A stretch of 64,000 bases of DNA. It comes from Bog-756 sp963696495 (GTDB taxonomy: Bacteria > Actinomycetota > Acidimicrobiia > Acidimicrobiales > RAAP-2). This document shows, piece after piece, positions 49,947 through 58,848 of this stretch. The position numbers were made by a program, and so were the translations under genes. Every line of letters starts with the position of its first letter. Position 1 is the first letter of the stretch. The stretch spans positions 1,364,001 through 1,428,000 of the forward strand of contig CAVOKJ010000002.1 of the NCBI GenBank assembly GCA_963696495.1, written 5' to 3'. The notes beneath the pieces are model-generated. The model was not told the origin of the DNA, did no database searches, and saw only the letters and a list, made by a program, of their open reading frames with translations.

Positions 49947-51173
49947 GTGCTAGCCGCCGGTGACGCGCTGGCGCGGCTGGTCCGCGAGGAGAGGACCGGG
50001 GTCCTGGCCACGCTGGTCCGCGTCACCGGCAGCGTGGACCGGGCCGAGGACGCCGTCCAGGACGCGGTCACCCGGGCCCTCGAGACCTGGCCCCACGACG
50101 GCGTGCCGGCCAACCCGAGGGCCTGGCTGCTCGTGGTGGCGAGGCGGCGGGCCATCGACCACATGCGCCGCGAGTCCGGCCGGCCCGGCAAGGAACAGGA
50201 GGCGGAGGTGATGATGGATGTCGACCCCACCCCGGAGACAGCCGAGACGGTCCGTGACGACCTGCTCCGACTGGTGTTCATCTGTTGCCATCCCTCCCTG
50301 GCGGCAGAGGCCCAGGTGGCCCTGGCCCTGCGGACGCTCGGCGGCCTGTCCACCGCCGAGGTCGCCCGAGCGCTGTTGGTGCCCGAGGCCACGATCTCCA
50401 AGCGGCTCACCAGGGCAAAGAAGAAGATCGCCCAGGCCCGGATCCCCTACCGCGTGCCCACCGCCGCCGAGCTGCCGTCCAGGCTGGCGGCGGTCGCCGC
50501 CACCATCTACCTCATCTTCAACGAGGGGTACGCCCCCGGCACCGGCCTGCAGCTGGTCCGGGCCTCCATGGCCGACGAGGCCATCCGGCTGGCTCGCCTA
50601 CTGGTCGACCTCATGCCCGACGAACCCACCGCGCTGGGACTGTTGGCCCTCCTCCTGCTCCATGACGCCAGACGGCTCACCCGCACCGACGACGAGGGCG
50701 ACGCCGTGCTCCTGGTCGACCAGGACCGGACCCGCTGGGACGCGTCGCAGATCAGAGAAGGGGTCGAACTGCTGGGCGCGGCGTTCCGCCTGAGCCCCGA
50801 TCGCCCCGACCGCTACGCCGCCGAGGCGGCCATCGCCGCCTGCCACGCGTTGGCGCCCAGTTACGACGAGACCGACTGGGGCGCCATCGTCTCGTGGTAC
50901 GACGTGCTGGTGGCCGTGCAGGACAGTCCGGTGGTGCGCCTCAACCGGGCCGTCGCCGTGGCCGAGCGGGACGGCCCCCGTGTCGGTCTCGCGCTGGTGG
51001 ACGGGATCGACGGGCTCGACGGCTATCCGTGGTGGCATGCCACCCGGGCCGAGCTCCTGTCCCGGTCCGGGGACGAGAGCGGCGCCCGCGACGCCTTCGC
51101 ACGCGCGCTCGCCCTCGGGACGAGCGAGCCCCTGGCCGCCCAGCTCCGGCGTCGGCTGGCCGCCCTGGGCTGA
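49947..51173 (+). CDS. ECF sigma factor of the ECF42 type with C-terminal extension
   Basis: This protein has 408 residues. Sigma region 2 (GSVDRAEDAVQDAVTRALETW, NPRAWLLVVARRRAIDHMRR) and region 4 (LGGLSTAEVARALLVPEATISKRLTRAKKKI) occupy the first 180. The extension of about 200 residues (AATIYLIFNEGYAP, ADEAIRLARLLVDLMPDEPTALGLLALLLLHDAR) is a helical TPR-like domain specific to ECF42 factors; it is needed for their activity. They have no anti-sigma factor and associate with DGPF/YCII genes, as here. The start is GTG 49947. Confidence 0.92.
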   Translation: MLAAGDALARLVREERTGVLATLVRVTGSVDRAEDAVQDAVTRALETWPHDGVPANPRAWLLVVARRRAIDHMRRESGRPGKEQEAEVMMDVDPTPETAETVRDDLLRLVFICCHPSLAAEAQVALALRTLGGLSTAEVARALLVPEATISKRLTRAKKKIAQARIPYRVPTAAELPSRLAAVAATIYLIFNEGYAPGTGLQLVRASMADEAIRLARLLVDLMPDEPTALGLLALLLLHDARRLTRTDDEGDAVLLVDQDRTRWDASQIREGVELLGAAFRLSPDRPDRYAAEAAIAACHALAPSYDETDWGAIVSWYDVLVAVQDSPVVRLNRAVAVAERDGPRVGLALVDGIDGLDGYPWWHATRAELLSRSGDESGARDAFARALALGTSEPLAAQLRRRLAALG

Positions 51174-51246
51174 TCCCCCGGAGCGGAGGCACCGGCACCG
51201 GGGCGGGCACTCCAATCGACGACGACCAGCTCCGCCACGCTAGAAC

Positions 51247-51822
51247 GTGCCCATGAACCGCCAGCATCTGGAGCTGTGTTCCAGCGCCGAATGGGCCGAG
51301 GCGGTCGAGCGTTGGATCCTCCCCTGGGTGCTGGACGGCGTCGACCTCGGCGACGACGTGCTCGAGGTCGGACCCGGGCCCGGGCTGACCACGGACATCC
51401 TCCGACAGCGCACCTCGAGCCTCACGGCGGTGGAGATCGACCCGGAGCTCGCCGCCTCGCTTCGGGATCGTCTCGGCGGAGGGAACGTCGAGGTGGTGTG
51501 CGCCGACGCCACCGCCACCGGCCTGCCGGGCGGACGGTTCAGTGCCGCCGTGTGCCTGACGATGCTCCACCACGTGCCCTCGACCGCACTCCAGGACCGC
51601 CTGTTCGCCGAGATCCACCGGCTGATCCGTCCCGGGGGCGTCCTGGCCGGCCAGGACAGTCTGGCGACCGACGAGTTGCGCGAACTGCACGTGGACGACA
51701 CCTACGTGCCCGTCGATCCGGCCGGTCTGGCCGGGCGGCTGGAGGGCGCCGGGTTCGTCGGCGTCCGGGTCGACACCAACGAGTACGCCGTCCGGTTCCG
51801 GGCCCGTCGGGCGGCCGACTGA
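51247..51822 (+). CDS. Class I SAM-dependent methyltransferase
   Basis: This 191-residue protein has the AdoMet-binding VLEVGPGPGLTTDIL (motif I), a VEIDPELA acidic loop and CADATATGLP (motif II), then LIRPGGVLAGQDS. The acceptor cannot be told. It is placed after the ECF42 gene (74 bp). Start GTG 51247 or ATG 51253; the difference is two residues and there is no good ribosome-binding site. Confidence 0.85.
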   Translation: MPMNRQHLELCSSAEWAEAVERWILPWVLDGVDLGDDVLEVGPGPGLTTDILRQRTSSLTAVEIDPELAASLRDRLGGGNVEVVCADATATGLPGGRFSAAVCLTMLHHVPSTALQDRLFAEIHRLIRPGGVLAGQDSLATDELRELHVDDTYVPVDPAGLAGRLEGAGFVGVRVDTNEYAVRFRARRAAD

Positions 51823-52018
51823 CGGCGACGGCGCCGGTATCGCCGGGTCACTGCTCCTGGCGGGACCGCTCCCCGGCTTCCGTCGCTTCAACGTCGCCGC
51901 CCATCGCCATCGGGAGCATGATGACGGGTGACCGACGAGCGGACCGACCCGGCGGCGTTCGACGGGCACACAGAGGGGACGGGCCGGGTCAGCCGGCTCC
52001 CGGACGGAGGATGGGCTG

Positions 52019-52405
52019 GTGACATCGAGGATGGAGCGTCTGGAGCAGATCGTCGCCCGGCTTCCCGAGGCACGCCGGGTGGACATCGAGGCGTGGGGTG
52101 GCGAACCGACTTTCCGGGTCGGTGGCAAGAACTTCGTCTTCGCCAGCCCCGACGCCACGTCCATCAGTCTGAAGCTGCCCGCCGTCGAGGCCGCCGCCCT
52201 CGTCGCCACCGATCCCCGGGCCGTCCCGACCGGTTACGGGCTGGGCCGGCACGGCTGGGTCACGATCTCCCTCGCCGGGCGCCTCGGCCCCGGTCGCTGG
52301 CGCGAGATCGACGAGCTCGTCCGCACGTCCTTCACCATGATCGCCCCCCGACGACTGGCCCGGCGGGTGATCGCCGAGGATGCACCGCCGTCGGATGGGC
52401 GCTGA
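52019..52405 (+). CDS. MmcQ/YjbR family protein
   Basis: This 128-residue protein has the CyaY-like fold of the MmcQ/YjbR group. ARLPEARRVDIEAWGGEPTFRVGGKNF (in part: EAWGGEPTFRVGGKNF), SISLKLPAVEA and GWVTISLAGRL are typical, with WREIDELVRTSF near the end. The fold resembles DNA-binding or iron-donor proteins, but no activity is known. Its stop touches that of the convergent hydrolase at 52406. The upstream gap of 196 bp shows nothing else. Confidence 0.85.
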   Translation: MTSRMERLEQIVARLPEARRVDIEAWGGEPTFRVGGKNFVFASPDATSISLKLPAVEAAALVATDPRAVPTGYGLGRHGWVTISLAGRLGPGRWREIDELVRTSFTMIAPRRLARRVIAEDAPPSDGR

Positions 52406-53053
52406 TCACAACTCGGTGCGGTAGGCCTCGAGGCGCCGGACGAGCTCCCCGGGCCGGGCGAGGGCCGGGAGGTGGCCGCTGGCGATCTCGTCGGGGACGA
52501 TCCCGAGCCGCTCCCGGACGACCCGCCGCTGGAACTCGGCGGGGAAGAAGCGGTCCTCGCTGCACAGCAGGAACCTGGTCGGAACCGGGGGCCAGGCGTC
52601 GAGAGGCCACGGCTTCTCGAACGGGGTGTCGGACTGCCGGCGCAGATGCGCCAGAGACCCGGCGGCCACCTCGGGGGGCAGATCGTGGGCGAACACGACC
52701 TCGGGGTCGAACGGGTCGGGAAAGTGGTGACCGGTGTTCGACCACCACTCGCCCGGTGACTCCCCCGGGCTCGGGGTCATGGCGGCCACCAGCACGAGCA
52801 GGACCACTGGGAGACGGTCACAGACCAGGGGGGCGGTGAACCCGGCCAGCGACTGGGCGACCAGGATCACGTCGCCGCGGTCCCCGACGGCATCGACCAC
52901 GACGTCGGCGTACTCGGCCAGGCCGGCGGTGTCGTCGTCACAGGGCAGGTCGGGGGCCACGACGTCGTGGCCCAGCGCCCGGAGCCGTGGTGCGACGAGG
53001 TGCCAGTACCAGGAGTCCGACCCGGCGCCGTGGATGAGGGCGTAGCTGGCCAT
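52406..53053 (-). CDS. Alpha/beta hydrolase
   Basis: This 215-residue hydrolase opens with ASYALIHGAGSDSWYWHLVAP, like plant-type esterases and salicylate-binding proteins. The nucleophile is Ser68 in VAQSLAGF, and the His near SGHLPALARP completes the triad; Asp is probably in LCSEDRFFP. It overlaps the stop of the preceding gene (TGATG), implying translational coupling with the DUF899-like frame and through it the ECF41 operon. Confidence 0.86.
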   Translation of the reverse strand: MASYALIHGAGSDSWYWHLVAPRLRALGHDVVAPDLPCDDDTAGLAEYADVVVDAVGDRGDVILVAQSLAGFTAPLVCDRLPVVLLVLVAAMTPSPGESPGEWWSNTGHHFPDPFDPEVVFAHDLPPEVAAGSLAHLRRQSDTPFEKPWPLDAWPPVPTRFLLCSEDRFFPAEFQRRVVRERLGIVPDEIASGHLPALARPGELVRRLEAYRTEL

Positions 53054-53616
53054 CACCCGGTAGACGGTGCCGACGACCTCGACTCATCTGCCGGTGGCCG
53101 CCTCCCCGGCCCCGGGGGCGGACGTACCTCCCCGCGGTCGGTGCCGAGGTCGTCGGAGCGCCCGGCCCCGAGTCGAGACCACTGGGGGATGGGGCATCCG
53201 CCCGGCCACTCCGACACCGGTGGCCACTCGGGCAGCCCGGCGGCGGACCGGGTGATGGAACACCGCTGAGGCCAACCGGGAGGCGAGTCCTGACACGCCT
53301 CCCGGCGCCCGTAGAGGGTGAGGTCCATCAGCGCGTAGCTGTAGTCCATGGCCTCCACGCCGCGGGTGGTGGTCCAGTAGGTCTCAACGACGCGGGCGCC
53401 GTCCCGCACGTAGCAGACGATGTGCATCATGCCGATCCGACGGCCGCCGGGCCGAACGAGCGGTGTTCCGGCATGCGCGGGGTCGGTCGCACCGCCGTCC
53501 GGGAACCACGCCCGACGAACCCGCGGCGACAGCGTGCGGATGGACAGCGTGCAGAGAGAGGAGGTCTCGCCGGGTCGGTCGCCACACGAGTACGGACACC
53601 GGAAGATGCGGCCGGA
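53053..53616 (-). pseudogene. DUF899-like (thioredoxin-fold) C-terminal fragment without clear start codon
   Basis: The frame is open from the sigma gene stop (53617) to 53053. It reads MHIVCYVRDGARVVETYW, then TTTRGVEAMDYSYALMDLTLY and GRREACQDSPPGWPQ, which match the C-terminal part of DUF899-family proteins, as does the late PIPQWSRLGAG. Upstream of the first ATG (53430) 62 coding-like codons continue (CPYSCGD, RTLSPRVRRAWFPDGG), but there is no ATG, GTG or TTG. The N-terminal thioredoxin-like half is missing. I call it a remnant or a gene with non-standard start. Its stop overlaps the hydrolase start. Confidence 0.6.
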
Positions 53617-54486
53617 TCAGTCGCTCATGGTCACGACGTCGAGTTCGGCGATCCGATCCACGTCCGCGGTCACCGAGATGGCAGTGATCCGTCCATCGAC
53701 CACGGTGAACTCGATGACACTGCGGATGCGCCCACCCGGCGCCCACGCCAGCGCGGGAAGGCCGTCGGCGATCACGAGGCGTGCTCCTCGAGCACCGCCG
53801 CTCAGGGCCGAGGCGACATCCCGGGCGCCTCGGGTCTCGGGCCGGGACCCCATGCGCAGTGCAGCCTGGTCGGGCTCGAGCACGACATCGGGGTGGAGGA
53901 GTCGCACCAATGCCTCGAAGTCCCCCTGGCGTGCCGCACGGAGGAACGCCTCGACGAGGGTGCGGTGCTGGACCAGGTCCACCCGGGCCATAGTCGGCTC
54001 CGCCTGTACCCGGCGGCGGGCCCGACTGGCGAGTTGCCTCGCCGCTTGTGGTGAACGGTCAAGAATCTCGCCGATGGCGCCGAACGGCACCCCGAACACG
54101 TCGTGCAGCACGAACGCCACCCGCTCCTCCGGCGCCATGGAGTCGAGCACCACGATCAGGGCCGCTCCCACCGAGTCGGCCAGAGCCGCCGCCTCAGCCG
54201 GATCTCGCTCGACCGCCCGGTCCTCGAGGTCGGGAACATCGGTCTCTCGGAGATCCTCTCGACGCGAGTGACGCGACCTCAGACGATCGAGGCAGATCCT
54301 TCCCGTGACAGTGGTCAGCCAGCCGGCCCAGTTCTCGACGGACTGATCACTGCGCACGACTCTGAGCCACGTGTCCTGGACGGCGTCTTCTGCCTCGGCG
54401 CGGGATCCGAGCATCCGGTAGGCGAGGCCCTCGAGACGCGTCCGGTTGGCCTCGAACTGCCCGGACACCCATTCGACGTCGTCCAT
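53617..54486 (-). CDS. ECF sigma factor of the ECF41/SigJ type with SnoaL-like C-terminal domain
   Basis: This protein has 289 residues. Region 2 is LAYRMLGSRAEAEDAVQDTWLR and NWAGWLTTVTGRICLDRLRSR (quoted in parts here: SRAEAEDAVQDTWLR). Region 4 is APEERVAFVLHDVFGVPFGAI. The C-terminal 110 residues (FLRAARQGDFEALVRLLHPDVV and so on) form a SnoaL-like domain, which in ECF41 factors replaces an anti-sigma factor. The usual partner is a CMD-type or other oxidoreductase gene; here it is followed by a DUF899-like frame. The ATG follows GAGGAG. Confidence 0.92.
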   Translation of the reverse strand: MDDVEWVSGQFEANRTRLEGLAYRMLGSRAEAEDAVQDTWLRVVRSDQSVENWAGWLTTVTGRICLDRLRSRHSRREDLRETDVPDLEDRAVERDPAEAAALADSVGAALIVVLDSMAPEERVAFVLHDVFGVPFGAIGEILDRSPQAARQLASRARRRVQAEPTMARVDLVQHRTLVEAFLRAARQGDFEALVRLLHPDVVLEPDQAALRMGSRPETRGARDVASALSGGARGARLVIADGLPALAWAPGGRIRSVIEFTVVDGRITAISVTADVDRIAELDVVTMSD

Positions 54487-54570
54487 CCAGGTCTCCTCGG
54501 TCGGAGGTCCATCCCTCGGGGGTCGGATCGTGGATCGTCTTCGGTCCCGTCCGCTACGGACCGTCGGTGA

Positions 54571-54807
54571 TCAGTCCTCGGGAAGAGCGGCGAACTCGCG
54601 CTTCGCGTTCCGGTACCAGCCCATTCCGGCCAGCGGCTTCCGCCACCTGCCCTTCATCTCCTTGAAGGCGGTCTCGTGCACCACGTCACCGTTGGCGACC
54701 ACCTCTTTCAGATGCCGATCCTGGGCCTTGATGATCACGTCGGCGGTACTTCCTCGGTGCACGGCATCGCACGGGCCGCCCAACTGTCTGCAGGTCATGG
54801 TCTTCAT
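54571..54807 (-). CDS. DUF1059 family protein
   Basis: This 78-residue protein has TMTCRQLGGPCDAVHRGSTADVI, the DUF1059 N-terminus with two Cys (MKTMTCRQLGGPCD). The C-terminal half (ETAFKEMKGRWRKPLAGMGWY) is less typical and longer than usual. Function is unknown. GGGAGC precedes the ATG. Confidence 0.82.
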   Translation of the reverse strand: MKTMTCRQLGGPCDAVHRGSTADVIIKAQDRHLKEVVANGDVVHETAFKEMKGRWRKPLAGMGWYRNAKREFAALPED

Positions 54808-54879
54808 GGATTCGCTCCCTTTCCCGTTCTGGTCGTTGCTCGTATGACGGGTGTCCGTACCGAAGTGTGACCGAGAGGG

Positions 54880-55224
54880 TCACGGCGTGTGCATGATTCC
54901 GATCATGTTGCCGTCGGAATCCTTGACCGAGGCAACCAGCTTGCCTGCTCCGACGTCGTAGGGCGCCTGGACGCCTTCGGCGCCGGCCTCGATGAGCCGG
55001 TCGTAGGTCGTCGTGATGTCCGCGACCTCGGTGAAGGGCACGGGCCCGGTCATGCCCCGGCGGTGGCCGTTGGGATCGAGGCCGACTTCGGTGCCGTCGA
55101 CCCGGAAGCCGACGTAGTAGTCGGTGTCCACGTAGGGCTCGGCTCCCAGCACGATCCCGAGCAGTGACTTGGTCTGCTCGACGTTCCGCACCGGGTAGAT
55201 CAGGGTTCGGATCTCTTCGCTCAT
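54880..55224 (-). CDS. VOC/glyoxalase family protein
   Basis: This 114-residue single-domain protein has the beta-alpha-beta-beta-beta VOC pattern: IYPVRNVEQTKSLLGIVLGAEP, VDGTEVGLDPNGH and VKDSDGNMIGIM. Metal-ligand candidates are Glu and His near these strands. Activity is unknown; such proteins include dioxygenases, drug-binding and antibiotic-resistance factors. AGGAGG precedes the ATG at 8 nt. The 72-bp gap to DUF1059 suggests they are cotranscribed. Confidence 0.87.
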   Translation of the reverse strand: MSEEIRTLIYPVRNVEQTKSLLGIVLGAEPYVDTDYYVGFRVDGTEVGLDPNGHRRGMTGPVPFTEVADITTTYDRLIEAGAEGVQAPYDVGAGKLVASVKDSDGNMIGIMHTP

Positions 55225-55392
55225 GGGTGCGCCTCCTGACTCGGTACTCTTCCGCTTGCCTACCTGTCTGACGGTTGGGCTGCCGCGGATGTGACCGGCA
55301 CCGTACTGCTCAGGGCGGGCAGACGGGCGCTGTGGACCGCGTGGGAGACCGCTCGGATCCTGGCCGGCCCACCATCGGCACCGGCACGCCGT

Positions 55393-56982
55393 TCAGGCCA
55401 CAGTCAACTCCAATTCCCCACCATGGGGTCCGGTCGCCGGAGCCTCTGTCCCGAGGGTGGCGGCGGCGGGCCGGCCCGGCAGGAGGCAGAACGCCCCCAG
55501 TGCACCCAGGACCGCCACCCCGGCGCCGGCGATGCAGGCCGTCTGGAGGCCACTGTGGAAGGCGGTGACAGCGATCGATTGCAGATCCGGCCGCACGGCG
55601 CGGGGAGCGTGGCCGGCGACCGCCAGGGCCGCCGCCACCGACTGGTGGGCCTCGGACTTGGGACCGGAGGGGATGGGAAGGGGGCCGAATGCGCTGATGA
55701 TCCTGGGTGCGTACGACGAGGCGAAGATGGACCCGAACACGGCGACGCCGAGCGTTCCTCCCAGCTCCCTCGTCGTGTTGTTGACGCCGGCCGCCGCGCC
55801 CCGTTGCTCGTCGGGGACCGAGCCCATCACCGCTTCGGCGGTCGGCGCGGTGATGGAGGACAGCCCGAGGGCCAGCAGGATCATGGCCAGGATGATCGGG
55901 CCGTAATAGGCCGTGTCGGCCGAGGTGTTGAAGGCAGCCACCAGCAACCCGGCGCCCATGAGGACCAGCCCCGCCGTCACGACGAGCCGGGATCCGACCT
56001 TGAGCGCCACCACGGCGGCGATCGGGGTGGCGATGGCGGCCACGATGGCGAAGGGCAGCGTGTGCACACCGGCCGACAGCGTCGAGTAGCCCTTCACGAA
56101 TTGGAAATACTGGGTGATCAGGAAGATGAACCCGAAGAGGCAGAAGAAGGCCACCGAGATGGAGAGCGCTCCTCCGGTGAACCGGGGGATGGAGAAGACG
56201 CGCACATCGAGGAGCGGTCCGGTCGTGCGCAGCTCGTGCACCGTGAAGAGGACCAGGAGGACGGCGGCGACGGCAAAGCAGGCCACGGTGGCGGGTGCCG
56301 CCCATCCCCACTGCGGTCCCTCGATGATGGCGAGCACCAGTGCCGTGACGCCCGCCGTCGAGACGAAGACGCCGCCAACGTCGAACGGGTGGGCCGTGAC
56401 CCGGGGCAGGCGCGGGATCAGCAACTGGCCGGCGACCAGCGTCACGATCACGATGGGTACGTTGACCAGGAAGATCGAGCCGTACCAGAAGTGCTCGAGC
56501 AGTGCGCCCCCGGTGATGGGGCCGAAGGCCACGGCGATGCCCGAGGTCGCGCCCCAGATGCCCAGGGCCTTCTGGCGCTCGGAAGGGTCGCTGAACAGGC
56601 TGGTGAGGATGGCCAGGCTGGCGGGGAAGATGAACGCGGCGGCCACTCCCATGAGCACCCTGGCGGTGATGAGGCTGCCCGTCGTGTGGGCCTCCGCCGC
56701 GGTGGCGGAGAAGAGCCCGAAGAAGATCAGGCCGATCTGCATGGTTCCCTTGCGTCCCAGGCGGTCGCCGATCCCGCCGCCGGCGAGCAGCAGGCCGGCG
56801 AACGCCAGGCTGTAGGCATCGACGATCCACTGGAGCGAGGTGATGGAGGCGCCGAGATGGCGGCTCAGGGTGGGCAGCGCCACGTTGACGATCGTGTTGT
56901 CCACCACGACCAGGAAGACCGACAGGCAGAGAACCGGAAGGATCAACCAGCGGCGCTCACGAGATGCGGCAAGATCGGGCAT
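55393..56982 (-). CDS. MFS drug:H+ antiporter, DHA2 family (EmrB/QacA type)
   Basis: This exporter has 529 residues with 14 predicted membrane helices. Motif A-type GIGDRLGRKGTM follows helix 2, and SLQWIVDAYSLAFAGLLLAGG is the DHA2-specific motif D1 region; GGTLGVAVFGSIFAS is motif C-like. It should expel hydrophobic drugs in exchange for protons. Start ATG 56982 is preferred because GAGGAG stands 5 nt upstream, 6 bp inside a possible GTG. A divergent TetR with direct-repeat operator controls it. Confidence 0.93.
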   Translation of the reverse strand: MPDLAASRERRWLILPVLCLSVFLVVVDNTIVNVALPTLSRHLGASITSLQWIVDAYSLAFAGLLLAGGGIGDRLGRKGTMQIGLIFFGLFSATAAEAHTTGSLITARVLMGVAAAFIFPASLAILTSLFSDPSERQKALGIWGATSGIAVAFGPITGGALLEHFWYGSIFLVNVPIVIVTLVAGQLLIPRLPRVTAHPFDVGGVFVSTAGVTALVLAIIEGPQWGWAAPATVACFAVAAVLLVLFTVHELRTTGPLLDVRVFSIPRFTGGALSISVAFFCLFGFIFLITQYFQFVKGYSTLSAGVHTLPFAIVAAIATPIAAVVALKVGSRLVVTAGLVLMGAGLLVAAFNTSADTAYYGPIILAMILLALGLSSITAPTAEAVMGSVPDEQRGAAAGVNNTTRELGGTLGVAVFGSIFASSYAPRIISAFGPLPIPSGPKSEAHQSVAAALAVAGHAPRAVRPDLQSIAVTAFHSGLQTACIAGAGVAVLGALGAFCLLPGRPAAATLGTEAPATGPHGGELELTVA

Positions 56983-57029
56983 CGGCACTCCTCGAAGCGT
57001 GTAGCCGGGTCCGACCCGACACGGTAATA

Positions 57030-57066
57030 GTAGTACGTTGTTCTATTGTTGTAACACGCTGTTCTA
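57030..57066. promoter_or_regulatory. Direct-repeat operator between MFS exporter and TetR
   Basis: Two 16-bp copies, GTAGTACGTTGTTCTA at 57030-57045 and GTAACACGCTGTTCTA at 57051-57066, match at 13 of 16 positions with 21-bp periodicity (two helical turns, same DNA face). The region is AT-rich and lies between divergent starts at 56982 and 57082. Confidence 0.75.
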
Positions 57067-57081
57067 CAGAAAGCTAGCCCC

Positions 57082-57678
57082 GTGGCGAAAACCTCTCGGA
57101 CCAGGACTCCCAGTGCAGGGATGGCCGCGGCCCTCCTCAGCGCCGCCGGCGAGATCTTGGAGACCGAGGGCCCGGACGCCCTGTCGGTGCGCAGGATCGC
57201 CGCGGCGGCCGGCGTGGCCCCGATGGGCGTCTACAACCACTTCAATTCCAAGTTCGGGATCATCGAGGCCCTCTGGGTGCAGGGCTTCGAGCGGCTCAGG
57301 GAGGCCACTGCCTCCATCGAGGAGATCCAGGACCCCTACGAGGGGCTCGCCCAGTGCGGTCGCCGGTACCGGTCGCTGGCTCTGGCCAACCCGATGCTGT
57401 ACCAGATCATGTTCCAGAGGCCCGTCCCCGGATTCGAACCGAGCGAGCAGGCCTACGAGGTGGCGGTCCAGGCATTCGGCACCCTGGTCAACGCCACCCG
57501 GCGGGCCATGGCCGCCGGGGTGCTCGCCGAAGGGTCACCCACCGACATTGCGCAGATACTTTGGGCCAGTGTCCACGGCTGGGTCTCGCTCGAACTCCTC
57601 GGCATCGGATTCGTCGAGGATCACGATGCCGTCTTCGAGCATGCCCACAGCGCTCTCCTGCGGGGCCTGCGTCCCTGA
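57082..57678 (+). CDS. TetR/AcrR family regulator of the adjacent exporter
   Basis: This 198-residue protein (GTG start) has the HTH LSVRRIAAAAGVAPMGVYNHF at about 33-53. The C-terminal region (PTDIAQILWASVHGWVSLELLG) is the TetR_C subtype of drug-efflux repressors. It is divergent from the MFS exporter and separated from it by the direct-repeat operator, so it is almost surely its repressor. Confidence 0.9.
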   Translation: MAKTSRTRTPSAGMAAALLSAAGEILETEGPDALSVRRIAAAAGVAPMGVYNHFNSKFGIIEALWVQGFERLREATASIEEIQDPYEGLAQCGRRYRSLALANPMLYQIMFQRPVPGFEPSEQAYEVAVQAFGTLVNATRRAMAAGVLAEGSPTDIAQILWASVHGWVSLELLGIGFVEDHDAVFEHAHSALLRGLRP

Positions 57679-57959
57679 CGCGTCCGACGAGGCGAACGGC
57701 GCGCCGCGGCGGACCCGTCCTGATTGGTGCCTTCGCCCACCGGGAAGGTCTAGGGGTGTGACGTCGACGCCCACCACCCGCAAGCCGGAACGGAGGGTCC
57801 GCGCTTCGTCACGGTGCTGGCGACGGTGGCGACGGCGGCGACGAGGCCCCGGGTCCCGACGGTCACCGTCGGCCCCGGCACTCGCCGAGCGTCAGTCGGA
57901 CATCAGGTACCCACAGGCAGAGCCACCGGCGAGACCGGGGGCGGAACAGGAGAGAGCAC

Positions 57960-58319
57960 ATGCGCGTAACCGGAATCGTGGCGAACCTTCGGGTGGCCGA
58001 CCTCGACGCGGCCAAGGGCTTCTACCAGGGCTATCTGGGATTGGACGTGGAGGAATTCAACTTGGGCTGGGTGGCCAGGTACTCCTCGCCCGACGGGCTC
58101 GCCTCGGTCCAGTTGGTCACGAGGGACGCGACCGCTGCCGAGGACCCGGCGATCTCGGTGCGCGTCGGGACGGGCGTCGACGAAGCCTACGCCGAGGCCG
58201 GGCGTCAGGGCTTCGAGGTCGTCCATCCCCTCACCGACGAGCAGTGGGGCCTGCGGCGATTCTTCGTCCGGGCACCGGACGGGAATGTCATCAACATGGC
58301 CGGCCACGTCGACGACTAG
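57960..58319 (+). CDS. VOC/glyoxalase family protein
   Basis: This 119-residue protein has VTGIVANLRVADLDAAKGFYQ, typical of VOC domains, and FVRAPDGNVINMAGH at the end. AGGAGAGAGCAC precedes the ATG. The 281-bp region before it (57679-57959) shows no gene. Similar proteins are annotated as bleomycin-resistance or glyoxalase-like; substrate is unknown. Confidence 0.87.
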   Translation: MRVTGIVANLRVADLDAAKGFYQGYLGLDVEEFNLGWVARYSSPDGLASVQLVTRDATAAEDPAISVRVGTGVDEAYAEAGRQGFEVVHPLTDEQWGLRRFFVRAPDGNVINMAGHVDD

Positions 58320-58370
58320 CCCCGATCGATCGGCCGTCCCCGGCAGCCCACAACCGCCGGGGCATGCCGC

Positions 58371-58655
58371 TCAGGCGAACCCGGTTCGTGCGGCGGTCAC
58401 CACCACGGCGGCGTACCCCATCGTGAAGGTGCCTCCCACTGCGTCGATGGCGTCCCCGATGCCGTTCACCAGTTCTTCCACCGTCTCCGACGGCAGCAGG
58501 TCGCATCCGCCAGCCGTCGGCACGCCGTCGAGCCACTGGTGGCGCGTGTAGGGGCGCTCCCAGTCGAACCGCCACTGCTCGGGCTCATCGAATCCGCCCG
58601 CCTCGCGGATCCCCTCGGTCGTCGCCGCCATCATGGCCGGCTCGGCATAGTCCAT
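58371..58655 (-). pseudogene. C-terminal remnant of a SAM-dependent methyltransferase
   Basis: This 94-residue frame reads EQWRFDWERPYTRHQWLDGV, GGCDLLPSETVEELVNGIGDAID and GGTFTMGYAAVVVTAARTG, which I recognise as the C-terminal third of class I methyltransferases. The AdoMet-binding part is absent. The frame continues upstream 25 codons to a TGA (58731-58733) with no sign of motif I. It is best read as a truncated gene. Confidence 0.6.
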
Positions 58656-58817
58656 CCCGGTGGCGGCTGGCCCGTTGCCGATCGGGCCGACCAGCAGCTT
58701 CCCACCGTGCTCACCAGCGGCTCCACCGCCTCACCGGGAACGCCGGGGCCCGAGCCGGCAGTCACTCTCGCGTCGATCGCAGCGATCCCCTCCCCCGAAG
58801 TTCCGCCGCCTCTTGAT

Positions 58818-58836
58818 TACATCAGATATTGATGTA
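58818..58836. promoter_or_regulatory. Palindrome at the MarR start (probable MarR operator)
   Basis: TACATCA-GATAT-TGATGTA has perfect 7-bp arms round 5 bp, in a strikingly AT-rich segment ending 12 bp before the MarR ATG at 58849. A second half-site (CTGATAT) overlaps the start codon. Autorepression is likely. Confidence 0.8.
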
Positions 58837-58848
58837 TATAATTCTGAT

